A DNA stretch of 64,000 nucleotides. Origin: Phycisphaerae bacterium (GTDB lineage: Bacteria; Planctomycetota; Phycisphaerae; UBA1845; Fen-1342). Below the pieces are notes generated by a model, which ran no database searches, was not told the DNA's origin, and was given only the letters and a program-made list of their open reading frames with translations. Positions 42,533 through 50,323 of the stretch are shown in pieces. The first letter of the stretch is position 1. Each line of letters begins with the position of its first letter. A program made the translations under genes and the position numbers. Where the stretch lies: the NCBI GenBank assembly GCA_030428945.1, contig JAUIEC010000001.1, forward strand, positions 282,438 to 346,437. Direction: 5' to 3'.

Positions 42533-43861
42533 ATGCACACGCGGGCGATTGTTTGCACCGCACTGGTGGCCTTGCTGACGACCGCGGCTTCCGCCCAGCA
42601 GTCCGAACTGCGCTGGAAGCCGCCCATGAGTACGGCCAGCGCCGGCGACTACCTCGACAGCCGGGCGCTCTTCGAGGCCGGGATGATCAAGCACTGGCAG
42701 CTTGCGCTGCCGCTGGCCCCCGGGCAGCGGGTGACCGACACCTTCCTGGTCGACGACCAGATCTATGCCGGCACCAACGACGGCCACGTCTACGCCATCC
42801 ACGCCCCGACCGGGGCGCTCCGCTGGGTGCGGCAGTTCACCCGCGGGGGATACCTGCTGCGGCGGCCGACCCACATCGGCGAGCGGACCGTGATCGGCAC
42901 CCCGCCCAGCGTGATGCACTATGACCGCCTGTACGGCAAGCCGATCCGCAAGCAGAACCTGCGGTTTCCGCTCGGAAACGCGCCGGTCAGCGACGGCGTC
43001 AGCCTCCTGCTCGGCGGACTCGACCGGCGGATGTACTCCTTCGGCGTCAACGACGACTTCGAACAGTGGAAGATCGGGGCCGATTCGCAGCTTGTCTCCG
43101 GCCCGGCCCTCTACGGCGAGTCGCTCTTCTTCGCCAGCGACCGCGGCACCATCTACGCCTGCGCCGCCGCCAACAAGGCCTTCCAGTGGATCAACCGCTC
43201 GATCGGCCCGGTGACCGCCGACCTGGTCGCCGACGAGAACGGCGTCTACGTCGCCAGCCGCGACCGCTCGCTGTACCTGCTGGATCCCGCCTTCGGCAAG
43301 ACCCGCTGGCGGGTCCGCTTCTCGGGCGCCCTGCACGAGGCCCCCGTCCCGACCCCGAAGATCGCCTTCCAGTTCAGCCCCAGCGACGGCCTCGTCGCCG
43401 TCGACGCCGACGATGTCAACCTGCCCGATCGCGAACTCTGGCGGCTCGAGAACGGACGGAAGCTGCTGACCATCGACGAGGAATCCGCCTACGTCCTGTC
43501 TCGTGACGGCAAACTGCTGGTCTGTGACCTCGACAGCGGCACCGTCCGCCACGAGGTCGCCACCGGCGAGCTGACCATGCCGATGCCGTTCACGAAACTG
43601 CCGGTGGTCTACCTGGCATCCCCCGACGGACGCATCTTCGCCGCCCGCAAACGCGGCGTACGGGTCGTCACCGCCGACAGCGTCCTGGCCGCCATGGACG
43701 TCCCCAAGGACACCCAGACCGAACCGGCCGCCGAGGATCGCCCGGATGCCGCCCGCGAAACGCTGACCCGCGAGGACGTCCTCGGTACCCGCCAGGGCGG
43801 ACCGCCGATCGGCGGCAAGAGCAAGGTCTCCCGCGAGTTCCAGGAACCGTCGTCTCCGTGA
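42533..43861 (+). CDS. exported PQQ-like beta-propeller protein
   Basis: A 442-residue protein with a signal peptide (MHTRAIVCTALVALLTTAASAQ). Repeated blades follow the PQQ-propeller pattern: DDQIYAGTNDGHVYAIHAPTGALRWVRQF, ALYGESLFFASDRGTIYACAAANKAFQWINRS, DENGVYVASRDRSLYLLDPAFGKTRWRVRF, LLTIDEESAYVLSRDGKLLVCDLDSGTV. It ends in a low-complexity polar tail. Such proteins scaffold envelope complexes (as BamB does) or act as surface proteins; no enzyme motif is seen. Its stop overlaps the purH GTG start (GTGA), so the two are translationally coupled, an unusual partnership. Confidence 0.82.
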   Translation: MHTRAIVCTALVALLTTAASAQQSELRWKPPMSTASAGDYLDSRALFEAGMIKHWQLALPLAPGQRVTDTFLVDDQIYAGTNDGHVYAIHAPTGALRWVRQFTRGGYLLRRPTHIGERTVIGTPPSVMHYDRLYGKPIRKQNLRFPLGNAPVSDGVSLLLGGLDRRMYSFGVNDDFEQWKIGADSQLVSGPALYGESLFFASDRGTIYACAAANKAFQWINRSIGPVTADLVADENGVYVASRDRSLYLLDPAFGKTRWRVRFSGALHEAPVPTPKIAFQFSPSDGLVAVDADDVNLPDRELWRLENGRKLLTIDEESAYVLSRDGKLLVCDLDSGTVRHEVATGELTMPMPFTKLPVVYLASPDGRIFAARKRGVRVVTADSVLAAMDVPKDTQTEPAAEDRPDAARETLTREDVLGTRQGGPPIGGKSKVSREFQEPSSP

Positions 43862-46572
43862 ACGGAACGCCACGCATCGCCCGGGCGCTGCTGAGCGTCT
43901 ACGACAAGACCGGCATCGAGGACTTCGCCCGGCAACTGCACCGGGAATTCGGCACCGAACTGATCTCCACCGGCGGCACCGCCCGAGCCCTGCGCGCGGC
44001 CGGACTCCCCGTCACCCTGGTCGAGGACCTGACCGGCTCGGCCGAGATGCTCGACGGACGGGTCAAGACGCTGCACCCCCGCATTCATGCCGCCCTGCTG
44101 GCTGACCGCGACAACCCCGACCACCTCCGCCAGCTTGAGGCCGCCGGCATCGCGCCGATCGACATGGTCGTCGTCAACCTCTACCCCTTCGAGGAAACGA
44201 TCGCCCGCCCGGGCTGCGATTTCGCCGAGGCCATCGAGATGATCGACATCGGCGGCCCGTGCATGCTGCGGGCCGCCGGCAAGAATCACCGCCAGGTGCT
44301 CGTGGTCGAGTCGCCCCGCTGGTACGAGGCGACACTCGAATGGCTGCGGGGAACCTACGGCGACGACCTGACCGACTGGTACGCGCGGGGCGGGTTCGGG
44401 GCGTTCATCACGACCTGCCGCTACGACGCGCACGTCTCGACCTGGCTCAGCCGCCACGCCAGCGACGACGGGCTGCCCCTGGTCGAACACCGCCACTTCG
44501 TCAACCTCGGCTCGATGCGCTACGGCGAGAACCCGCACCAGAACGCCCGCCTGCTCCGGCCGGCCGACGATCCCGGCGGACTGAACCTGACCGGCGCCCA
44601 GATCGAAGGCGACGCCGCCAGCGTTCCGATGTCCTACAACAATTTCGTCGACGCCGATGCGGCCCTCGGGCTGTGCGCCGAGCTGCACCGGGCCTTCGGA
44701 GCGGATCGCACGTCATCCGAAGCTCTGTGGCACCGGCGTCCCGCCGGTGAGCCTGCCGAGGCCTCTCGGCACCAGCCTCCCGTGGGTGAGCAACCCGAAG
44801 CTTTGTGGCACCGGCGTCCCGCCGGTGAGCCGGCCGGCCGGCAGCCAGACCGGGTCAAGGGTGAACGGGCGACCCGCCGCAATCTGCCGCACCTGCAGCG
44901 CAGTGGTGCCACCTATTTCGTGACGTTCCGCACGACCGGTGCGCAACTCAGTGAGCGGGCCAGGGACATTGTGCTCGACGCCTGTCGCTTCTGGGATGGC
45001 AAGCGTCTGGGGCTGTCGATCGCGACCGTCATGCCGGACCATGTCCACCTGATCATCACGCCTTTCGTGGACGACCGTGGTGCCGCGGTCCCGCTTGGCG
45101 AACTGCTGCACAGCATCAAGAGCTACACGGCGCACGAGTTGGTGAAGCAGTGCGGGCTGTCGGCACCCGTCTGGCAGGACGAGAATTGGGACCGGATGCT
45201 GCGTTCCAGGGACGAGTTCCGCGAGAAATGGGAGTACGTCGAAACCAACGCGGAGCGGGCCGGACTCGGTGAGCCGTATCGATGGATCGCCCGGGGCGCG
45301 TTCAGCTTTGAAGAGGCCGGGGTTCTTCAGGAAGACCACCGGCCTGAGGCGGACCACAGGCGGGACGCCTGTGCCACATCGGGTGTGGGAGCGGATCACA
45401 GGCGAGACGCCTGTGCCACACCGGGTGAAGAGGGGGATCACAGGCGGGACGCCTGTGCCACATCGGGTGAAGAGGGTGACCACAGGCGAGACGCCTGTGC
45501 CACATCGGGTGAAGAGGGGGATCACAGGCGAGACGCCTGTGCCACACCGGGTGAGGGGGCCGATCACAGGCGGGACGCCTGTGCCACACCGGGGGAGGGG
45601 GCGGATCACGGGCGGGACGCCTGTGCCACACCGGGTGAAGAGGGTGACCACAGGCGGGACGCCTGTGCCATACCGGGTGAAGAGGGGGATCACGGGCGGG
45701 ATGCCGGTGCCACACAGGTCAAACCGAGGCGGCACGCGTGCGTCTTCATCAAACACACCAACGCCTGCGGGGTCGGGCTCGATGCGGATCCGGCCGAGGC
45801 CTATCGCAAGGCCTACCTGGGCGACCCGAACGCGGCCATGGGCGGGATCCTCGCGGTCGACTTCCCGGTCACGGCGGGTTTCGCGACGAAGGTCATGGAG
45901 ACCTACGACCGCCTCGGCAGACCCTTGCGGGAGGCCGGGGCCGGGCACGCGCCGGGCGGGTTCTTCGTCGAGGTCTGGATCGCGCCGGCCTTCGATCCCG
46001 ACGCCGTGGCGGTCATCCGGGGGACGGCCAAGCGCGGCCCGAGGAAGGACTGGGGCAAGCGCGTCCGCCTGCTGGCGGTCGGCCCGCTGTCGGCCCCGGG
46101 GTCGCCGGGCCTGCTGCGCCCGATCGCGGGCGGGGCGCTGCTGCAGGACGCGGACACGCTCGGGCTGAACGAGACGGCCTGGACGACCGCGGCGGGGGAG
46201 GTCGCCCCCGACCGCCAGGATGACCTGCGGATGGCGTGGCTGGTCTGCAAGCACACCCGGAGCAACGCCATCACGATCTGTCGGGACGGAATGCTGCTGG
46301 GTAACGGGGCCGGGCAGATGTCACGCGTGATGAGCTGCCGGATCGCGACCTGGCTGGCGGGCGAGAACGGCCACGAGCAGGCCCTCGCGGGGGCCGTGGC
46401 GGCTTCGGACGCGTTCTTCCCGTTCGCGGACGGCCCGCAGATCCTGCTGGACGCGGGCATCACGGCGCTGATTCAGCCGGGCGGCAGCAAGCGCGATGCG
46501 GACACGGTGGAACTCTGCCGGCAGCGCGGTGCCGCGCTGGTCCTGACCGGGGCCCGGCACTTCCGCCACTGA
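43858..46572 (+). CDS. purH: bifunctional purine biosynthesis protein PurH interrupted in frame by a REP-RAYT element
   Basis: Last two steps of IMP synthesis: AICAR transformylase and IMP cyclohydrolase. The frame is open for 904 codons against about 520 for the family. Residues 1-281 are PurH: RALLSVYDKTGIEDFARQL, ISTGGTARAL, LDGRVKTLHPRIHAALLADR, VVVNLYPFEETIARPG, EMIDIGGPCMLRAAGKNH, RYGENPHQNARLL, PMSYNNFVDADAALGLC. Residues about 284-624 are foreign (repeat units, transposase-like domain, repeat units). From about 627 PurH resumes: VFIKHTNACGVG with catalytic K632-H633, AAMGGILAVDFPVT, KHTRSNAITICRDGMLLGNGAGQMSRV, SDAFFPFADGPQILLDAGITALIQPGGSKRD. The split lies inside the transformylase domain, just before its catalytic K-H. 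The GTG start overlaps the previous stop. Whether the fused product is active is unknown. Confidence 0.93.
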   Translation: MNGTPRIARALLSVYDKTGIEDFARQLHREFGTELISTGGTARALRAAGLPVTLVEDLTGSAEMLDGRVKTLHPRIHAALLADRDNPDHLRQLEAAGIAPIDMVVVNLYPFEETIARPGCDFAEAIEMIDIGGPCMLRAAGKNHRQVLVVESPRWYEATLEWLRGTYGDDLTDWYARGGFGAFITTCRYDAHVSTWLSRHASDDGLPLVEHRHFVNLGSMRYGENPHQNARLLRPADDPGGLNLTGAQIEGDAASVPMSYNNFVDADAALGLCAELHRAFGADRTSSEALWHRRPAGEPAEASRHQPPVGEQPEALWHRRPAGEPAGRQPDRVKGERATRRNLPHLQRSGATYFVTFRTTGAQLSERARDIVLDACRFWDGKRLGLSIATVMPDHVHLIITPFVDDRGAAVPLGELLHSIKSYTAHELVKQCGLSAPVWQDENWDRMLRSRDEFREKWEYVETNAERAGLGEPYRWIARGAFSFEEAGVLQEDHRPEADHRRDACATSGVGADHRRDACATPGEEGDHRRDACATSGEEGDHRRDACATSGEEGDHRRDACATPGEGADHRRDACATPGEGADHGRDACATPGEEGDHRRDACAIPGEEGDHGRDAGATQVKPRRHACVFIKHTNACGVGLDADPAEAYRKAYLGDPNAAMGGILAVDFPVTAGFATKVMETYDRLGRPLREAGAGHAPGGFFVEVWIAPAFDPDAVAVIRGTAKRGPRKDWGKRVRLLAVGPLSAPGSPGLLRPIAGGALLQDADTLGLNETAWTTAAGEVAPDRQDDLRMAWLVCKHTRSNAITICRDGMLLGNGAGQMSRVMSCRIATWLAGENGHEQALAGAVAASDAFFPFADGPQILLDAGITALIQPGGSKRDADTVELCRQRGAALVLTGARHFRH
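44717..44833. repeat. three 39-bp REP-like palindromic units inside purH
   Basis: Units at 44717-44755, 44756-44794 and 44795-44833. Units 1 and 3 carry CACCGGC-GTCCC-GCCGGTG; unit 2 is a degenerate copy. Read in the purH frame they give SEALWHRRPAGEP, AEASRHQPPVGEQ and PEALWHRRPAGEP. They are inverted relative to the 42-bp array downstream of the transposase-like part. Confidence 0.9.
44851..45351 (+). mobile_element. REP-associated tyrosine transposase (RAYT, IS200/IS605-like Y1) domain, in frame within purH
   Basis: About 167 codons that match RAYT-type proteins: RRNLPHLQRSGATYFVTFRT at the start, then SIATVMPDHVHLIITP with the HUH metal-binding H-V-H pair (H395, H397 of the fused product), LLHSIKSYTAHELVK, PVWQDENWDRMLRSRDEFREKWEYVETNAERAGLGEPYRW. 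The length equals a complete RAYT. Where many relatives have an aromatic residue that is the catalytic Tyr in classical members, this one has Trp (W444, in DENWDR), so activity is uncertain. I see no separate start codon with a good ribosome-binding site. REP-like arrays flank it in inverted orientation, as RAYT genes typically are. Confidence 0.85.
45352..45729. repeat. nine 42-bp REP-like palindromic units inside purH
   Basis: Nine head-to-tail units, each with the perfect palindrome CACAGGC-GGGAC-GCCTGTG or a one-base variant, followed by GCCACA(C/T)CGGGTGAAGAGGG-like sequence. In the purH frame each gives D-H-[RG]-R-D-A-C-A-T-[SP]-G-[EV]-[EG]-[GA], 14 residues. The last copy is degenerate at its end where PurH resumes. 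The unit length is a multiple of three and no unit contains a stop in this frame. The reverse complement of the palindrome resembles the three units at 44717-44833. Confidence 0.95.
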
Positions 46573-46579
46573 CGAATCG

Positions 46580-46679
46580 CCGCGGGCGCGGCACCGCCGG
46601 AGTGGATGGCCGCGGGCACGGCACTTCCGGAGCGGCTGGCCGCGGGCGCGGCAATTCCGGAGCGGCTTGCCGCGGGGGC
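46580..46679. repeat. 30-bp tandem repeat after purH
   Basis: Three full units (46580, 46610, 46640) and a 10-base partial of CCGCGGGCGCGGCA followed by (C/T)(C/T)CCGGAG(C/T)GG-type sequence. It begins 8 bases after the purH stop and runs up to the stop codon of the convergent lipoprotein gene. GC-rich; no clear hairpin with a T-run. Confidence 0.8.
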
Positions 46680-47155
46680 TACTTCTTTTCGAAGCGGGCC
46701 AGCGCGCCGGATTCGTCGAAGACGCGCAGGCGGACGAGTTTCTTTTCGCTCTGCGGGTCGACGAAGGTCTGCGGGCCGGGGGTTCGCTGGGGCGCGATGG
46801 CCGTCAGGTCGCCCTTGAGCGTGTTCTCGGTATTTTCAAAAACAATGGAACCGCCGCTGGCGGTCCAGGTGCCGCTGGTCTTGCCTTCGCCGGAGGGGTC
46901 GCCGGAACTGTCGACCAGTTCGAAGGTGAAGGTGCCGTCCTCGTTCAGGGTCAGTTGGCGAAGACTGCGGGTCGGCGGCTCCTGTGGAACGAAGCGGGGG
47001 TTCGAACTCCCCTCGTCGCGGACTTCCAGCCACGTGCCGAGCGTGGCAGCCACGTCGACTCCGGTATCCGCCTGTTTTCCGCCGCCATCGCAGCCGGTCA
47101 GCAGGGCGGCGCCGACGATGACGGCCAACGCTGCCCGGTTCTTCAATGCGCCCAC
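46679..47155 (-). CDS. predicted lipoprotein of unknown function
   Basis: A 158-residue protein: VGALKNRAALAVIVGAALLTGC is a lipoprotein signal, then DGGGKQADTG and a beta-rich domain with SLRQLTLNEDGTFTFELVDSSG, KTSGTWTASGGSIVFENTENTLKGDLTA. This resembles lipocalin-like or DUF-type folds that read as small beta barrels (G-T-W and T-S-G-T-W-x-x-x-G repeats). The GTG at 47153-47155 has GGGAG 6 bases upstream. Divergent from nuoA; no obvious link to complex I. Confidence 0.7.
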   Translation of the reverse strand: MGALKNRAALAVIVGAALLTGCDGGGKQADTGVDVAATLGTWLEVRDEGSSNPRFVPQEPPTRSLRQLTLNEDGTFTFELVDSSGDPSGEGKTSGTWTASGGSIVFENTENTLKGDLTAIAPQRTPGPQTFVDPQSEKKLVRLRVFDESGALARFEKK

Positions 47156-47262
47156 GTTTGACTCCCGCAGAACAGTCCGGATTTCCGCTCCGGAGGTGTC
47201 GCGAAACGTACCACAAAACCGGGCGGCGCGACAACTCACCCGGTCGCGCGGGCGGCGCCGGA

Positions 47263-47291
47263 TTGCAGAATCCCAGCCACCTTTCTAGACT
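47263..47291 (+). promoter_or_regulatory. sigma-70-type promoter of the nuo operon
   Basis: TTGCAG (47263-47268), a 17-base spacer and TAGACT (47286-47291). The predicted start of transcription is about 48 bases before the nuoA GTG. No internal terminator is apparent before nuoN. Confidence 0.65.
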
Positions 47292-47345
47292 ACTCGGCGA
47301 ACGGTGAAATCCGCCGTTGGGTTCAGTCTCGGACAGGAGTGCAGC

Positions 47346-47774
47346 GTGACCACCCCGGGCGATTACGCCATCATCGCCGTGCTGATCGTGACGGCCATCT
47401 CGATCTGTGCCGGCATCATGGTCGCCACCCACATTATCGGGCCCAAGCGGCACGGTCGGGTCAAGGACATGCCGTACGAGTCGGGGGTCGATCCGGTCCA
47501 CGACGCCCGCCAGCGGTTCAACGTGCGGTTCTACCTCGTCGCGGTGCTGTTCCTGGTCTTCGATGTCGAGATCATCTTCCTGTATCCGTGGGCGGTCCTG
47601 TTCCCCTCGCTCGATCAGCCCGAGGCCGCTTCGGCCTACGCCGGCACGGTCGGGGACCTGGCGAACCTCGGTTACACCAACGGGTTCTTCCTGGCCAGCA
47701 TCGGGATCTTTTTCACCCTGCTGACGATCGGTTTCATCTACGAATGGCGCAAGGGGATCTTCCGATGGGACTGA
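47346..47774 (+). CDS. nuoA: NADH-quinone oxidoreductase subunit A
   Basis: Membrane subunit of complex I. The 142-residue protein has three membrane helices: AIIAVLIVTAISICAGIMVA, FYLVAVLFLVFDVEIIFLYPWAVLF with the conserved acidic D-V-E, and FLASIGIFFTLLTIGFIYEWRKG. KDMPYESGVDPVHDARQRFNVRFY is the conserved loop. The GTG at 47346 is chosen because AGGAG sits 6 bases upstream; the frame extends 14 codons further without family similarity. Overlaps nuoB by 10 bases. Confidence 0.95.
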   Translation: MTTPGDYAIIAVLIVTAISICAGIMVATHIIGPKRHGRVKDMPYESGVDPVHDARQRFNVRFYLVAVLFLVFDVEIIFLYPWAVLFPSLDQPEAASAYAGTVGDLANLGYTNGFFLASIGIFFTLLTIGFIYEWRKGIFRWD

Positions 47775-48364
47775 GCACCGAAGCGGAGGGCGGGTCCGGC
47801 TTTTCGGTCACCTCGCTTGAATACACCACGGACATGATCAAGAAGCACGGCATCAACTGGTGCCGCAAGCACAGCCTCTGGCCGCTGCCGTTCGCGACCG
47901 CCTGCTGCGGGATCGAGTTCATGGCCACGGCGGCCAGTCGCTACGACATTGCCCGGTTCGGTTCCGAGCGTCCGAGCTTCAGCCCGCGGCAGGCCGACCT
48001 GCTGATCGTCGCGGGGCGGGTGGTGGTCAAGATGCTGCCGGTGCTGCAGCGGGTCTACCTGCAGATGGCCGAGCCGAAGTGGGTGGTTTCGATGGGGGCC
48101 TGCGCCTCGACCGGTGGTGTCTTCGACACGTACGCGGTGGTGCAGGGGATCGATCAGTTCATTCCGGTGGATGTCTACCTGCCGGGTTGTCCGCCGCGTC
48201 CCGAGACGGTCCTCGAAGGGCTGATGGCGATCCAGCGGATCGTCCGCGAGGACGGCGTCCGCCCGAGCCACGAGCGGGGCGGGCTGCAGATGACGATTCA
48301 GCCGTCGCAGATGGTCACGCTGGGTCCGGGCATGCGGGAACGCAAAGAGACGCCGATCGTCTAG
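47765..48364 (+). CDS. nuoB: NADH-quinone oxidoreductase subunit B
   Basis: Carries the terminal [4Fe-4S] cluster N2 next to the quinone site. The 199-residue product has PFATACCGIEFMA (tandem Cys), GACASTGGVFDTYAVVQGID and VYLPGCPPRPETVLEGLMAIQ: all four cluster cysteines are seen. The FGSERPSFSPRQADLLIVAGRV stretch is conserved. The ATG overlaps the end of nuoA, indicating translational coupling. Confidence 0.96.
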   Translation: MGLSTEAEGGSGFSVTSLEYTTDMIKKHGINWCRKHSLWPLPFATACCGIEFMATAASRYDIARFGSERPSFSPRQADLLIVAGRVVVKMLPVLQRVYLQMAEPKWVVSMGACASTGGVFDTYAVVQGIDQFIPVDVYLPGCPPRPETVLEGLMAIQRIVREDGVRPSHERGGLQMTIQPSQMVTLGPGMRERKETPIV

Positions 48365-48381
48365 AAAGGAGCGCCGCTGTC

Positions 48382-48915
48382 ATGGCGACCGCCGACGTGA
48401 TTGCCGCCCTACAGGAGGCCTTTCCCGACCTCGGGATCGAGGCCCGGCCGCTGTGCGTCTATCTGGACGGGCGCAGTTCCGGCCAGGAGTTCGTCCGGAT
48501 TCCGCCGGAGCGGCTGATCGAGGTGGCCCGGTTCCTGCGGGATGATCCGCGGACGCGGATGGACCAGTTGTCCGACGTGACCTGCGTCGACTACCTGAAC
48601 TATCCGGATGCGGAGGATCGCTTCGGCGTCACGTACGCGCTGCTGAGCATTCCGCACAACCATCGCCTGTGGCTGAAGGTGTACGTCAACGACCCGGAGC
48701 CGACGGTGCCGAGCGTGGTGGACGTCTGGCCGGGGGCCAACTGGCCGGAGCGTGAGGTCTACGACATGTTCGGGGTGCGTTTCGACGGGCACCCGGATCT
48801 GCGTCGGATCCTGTGTCCGGACTGGTTTGTCGATCACCCGCTGCGCAAGGATTACCCGCTGACGGGCAAGGGCGAGCGGACCGAGTTCAAGATCCTCGAG
48901 CGCGACAGCGCCTGA
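48382..48915 (+). CDS. nuoC: NADH-quinone oxidoreductase subunit C
   Basis: A 177-residue peripheral-arm subunit. The C-terminal half has the family signature WPGANWPEREVYDMFGVRFDGHPDLRRILCPDWFVDHPLRKDYPL. AGAAAGGAG lies about 10 bases before the ATG. Here nuoC and nuoD are separate genes, unlike the fused nuoCD of E. coli. Confidence 0.94.
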   Translation: MATADVIAALQEAFPDLGIEARPLCVYLDGRSSGQEFVRIPPERLIEVARFLRDDPRTRMDQLSDVTCVDYLNYPDAEDRFGVTYALLSIPHNHRLWLKVYVNDPEPTVPSVVDVWPGANWPEREVYDMFGVRFDGHPDLRRILCPDWFVDHPLRKDYPLTGKGERTEFKILERDSA

Positions 48916-48935
48916 TACCGGCAAGGACCCCCGCG

Positions 48936-50195
48936 ATGAGTCTCGCAAGCGCGTTTGAACCGACCCGGCTGGTGCCGCCCACGGATGCGGGTGATGACCG
49001 CTGGACGCTGAACTTCGGGCCGCAGCACCCGGCCACGCACACGACGCTGCAACTGGTTCTGGAACTGCAGGGTGAGCGGGTGGTCGGCTGCGTGCCGCAC
49101 ATCGGCTACCTGCACAGCGGCTTCGAGAAGCTGGGCGAGCACCTGAACTACAACCAGTACGTGGTCGTCACGGACCGGATGAACTACATCTCGCCGATCG
49201 TCAACAACGTGGCCTGGCACACGGCGGTCGAGAAGCTGCTCGGGATTCCGTTGACGCCGCGGTGCAAGGCGATCCGGACGCTGGTCGGCGAACTGGGCCG
49301 GATCCAGGATCACCTGCTGTGCCTGGCGGCGGCCGCCCTGGACCTGGGGGCCCTGACCGGCTTCCTGTACGGGTTCAACGAGCGCGAGACGATCTACGAC
49401 CTGCTCGAGGAACTGTGCGGGGCCCGTTTCACGGTCAGCTACACGCGGGTCGGCGGTGTCTCGCAGGACCTGCCGCCGGGCTGGCTCGACAAGGTGCGGC
49501 ACTTCGTGGACGTGCAGTTGCCGCCGGCGCTGGTCGACCTCGAGAACCTGCTGCTGCGGAACCGGATCTTCATCGAGCGCTGCAAGGGCATCGGCGTGAT
49601 CACGCAGGAGGACGCGGTCGGCTGGTCGCTGACCGGTCCGATCGCCCGGGCCAGCGGCGTCCGCCGCGACCTGCGGAAGGACGAGCCGTACCTGTGCTTC
49701 GAGGACAACTGGGACAACAAGGGCGCGCCGGCCCTGGACTTCAAGGTGCCGATCGCCGACGGCGGTGACGTGCTGGCCCGCTTCCTGGTCCGCCTCGAAG
49801 AGACCGAGCAGTCGCAGCACCTGATCCGGCAACTGATCGACCTGATGCCCGGCGGCCCGGTCAACGCCGTTTCGGACGAGCGCGTCACGCTGCCGAACAA
49901 GCAGGAAATCTACTTCTCGATCGAAGGCCTGATCTCGCACTTCGAGAAGGTCATGACCAACCGCGGGCTGCACCCGCCCCTGGGCGAAGCCTACGGCGCG
50001 ATCGAGAGCCCGACCGGCGAACTGGGCTTCCACCTGGTCAGCGACGGCGGCAACAGCGCCTACCGGGCCCGCTGCCGCCCGCCGGGGTTCATCAACTACC
50101 AGATCTTCCCGAAGATCATCGTCGGGCACCAGATCAGCGACGTCGTCGCCGTGCTCGGCAGCCTCGAAATCATCGCGGCGGAACTCGACCGATGA
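48936..50195 (+). CDS. nuoD: NADH-quinone oxidoreductase subunit D
   Basis: The 49-kDa subunit that lines the quinone pocket with NuoB. 419 residues with LNFGPQHPATHTTLQLVLELQGE, PHIGYLHSGFEKLGEHLNYNQ, DRMNYISPIVNNVAW, RTLVGELGRIQDHLLCLAAAALDLGA and ESPTGELGFHLVSDGGNSAYRARCRPPGFIN. The conserved His and Tyr of the quinone site (HPATH; YVVVTDRMNY region) are in place. AAGGACC precedes the ATG. A short frame begins at its stop codon. Confidence 0.96.
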   Translation: MSLASAFEPTRLVPPTDAGDDRWTLNFGPQHPATHTTLQLVLELQGERVVGCVPHIGYLHSGFEKLGEHLNYNQYVVVTDRMNYISPIVNNVAWHTAVEKLLGIPLTPRCKAIRTLVGELGRIQDHLLCLAAAALDLGALTGFLYGFNERETIYDLLEELCGARFTVSYTRVGGVSQDLPPGWLDKVRHFVDVQLPPALVDLENLLLRNRIFIERCKGIGVITQEDAVGWSLTGPIARASGVRRDLRKDEPYLCFEDNWDNKGAPALDFKVPIADGGDVLARFLVRLEETEQSQHLIRQLIDLMPGGPVNAVSDERVTLPNKQEIYFSIEGLISHFEKVMTNRGLHPPLGEAYGAIESPTGELGFHLVSDGGNSAYRARCRPPGFINYQIFPKIIVGHQISDVVAVLGSLEIIAAELDR

Positions 50196-50323
50196 GCAGC
50201 GACCAGCAGCCCGAGCCTCCCCGGCGGTCGCCGGCCCAGGCGGCCGATGGCGGCCGCGCGTCCGCACGCTTCCGAATCCACCGCCCCGCAGCCCAGGAGA
50301 AGCACACGTGGCCTGGAACGTAG
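50192..50323 (+). CDS. possible 43-residue ORF bridging nuoD and nuoE
   Basis: The ATG overlaps the nuoD stop (ATGA) and the TAG at 50321-50323 lies 13 bases inside nuoE. The product would be rich in Arg, Pro, Ala and Gln (MSSDQQPEPPRRSPAQAADG...), with no hydrophobic segment and no family. It may only pass ribosomes from nuoD to nuoE, or the nuoD-nuoE gap may simply be open by chance in GC-rich DNA. Confidence 0.3.
   Translation: MSSDQQPEPPRRSPAQAADGGRASARFRIHRPAAQEKHTWPGT

Noticed and set aside
45352..45729. Possible CRISPR array (nine regular 42-bp repeats)
   Set aside because: There are no unique spacers; units are head to tail, contain palindromes, lie in a coding frame and flank a RAYT.
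44713..46254. A minus-strand frame with repeated CGTGVPPV-type peptides
   Set aside because: It is the reverse reading of the REP arrays and PurH; the conserved transposase and PurH motifs are on the plus strand.
46985..47010. A tRNA T-arm-like GGGGGTTCGAACTCCCC
   Set aside because: It lies inside the lipoprotein gene and no acceptor or anticodon arm can be built around it.
47860..48381. A long in-frame upstream extension of nuoC
   Set aside because: It overlaps nuoB in another frame; the conserved NuoC start and the ribosome-binding site support 48382.
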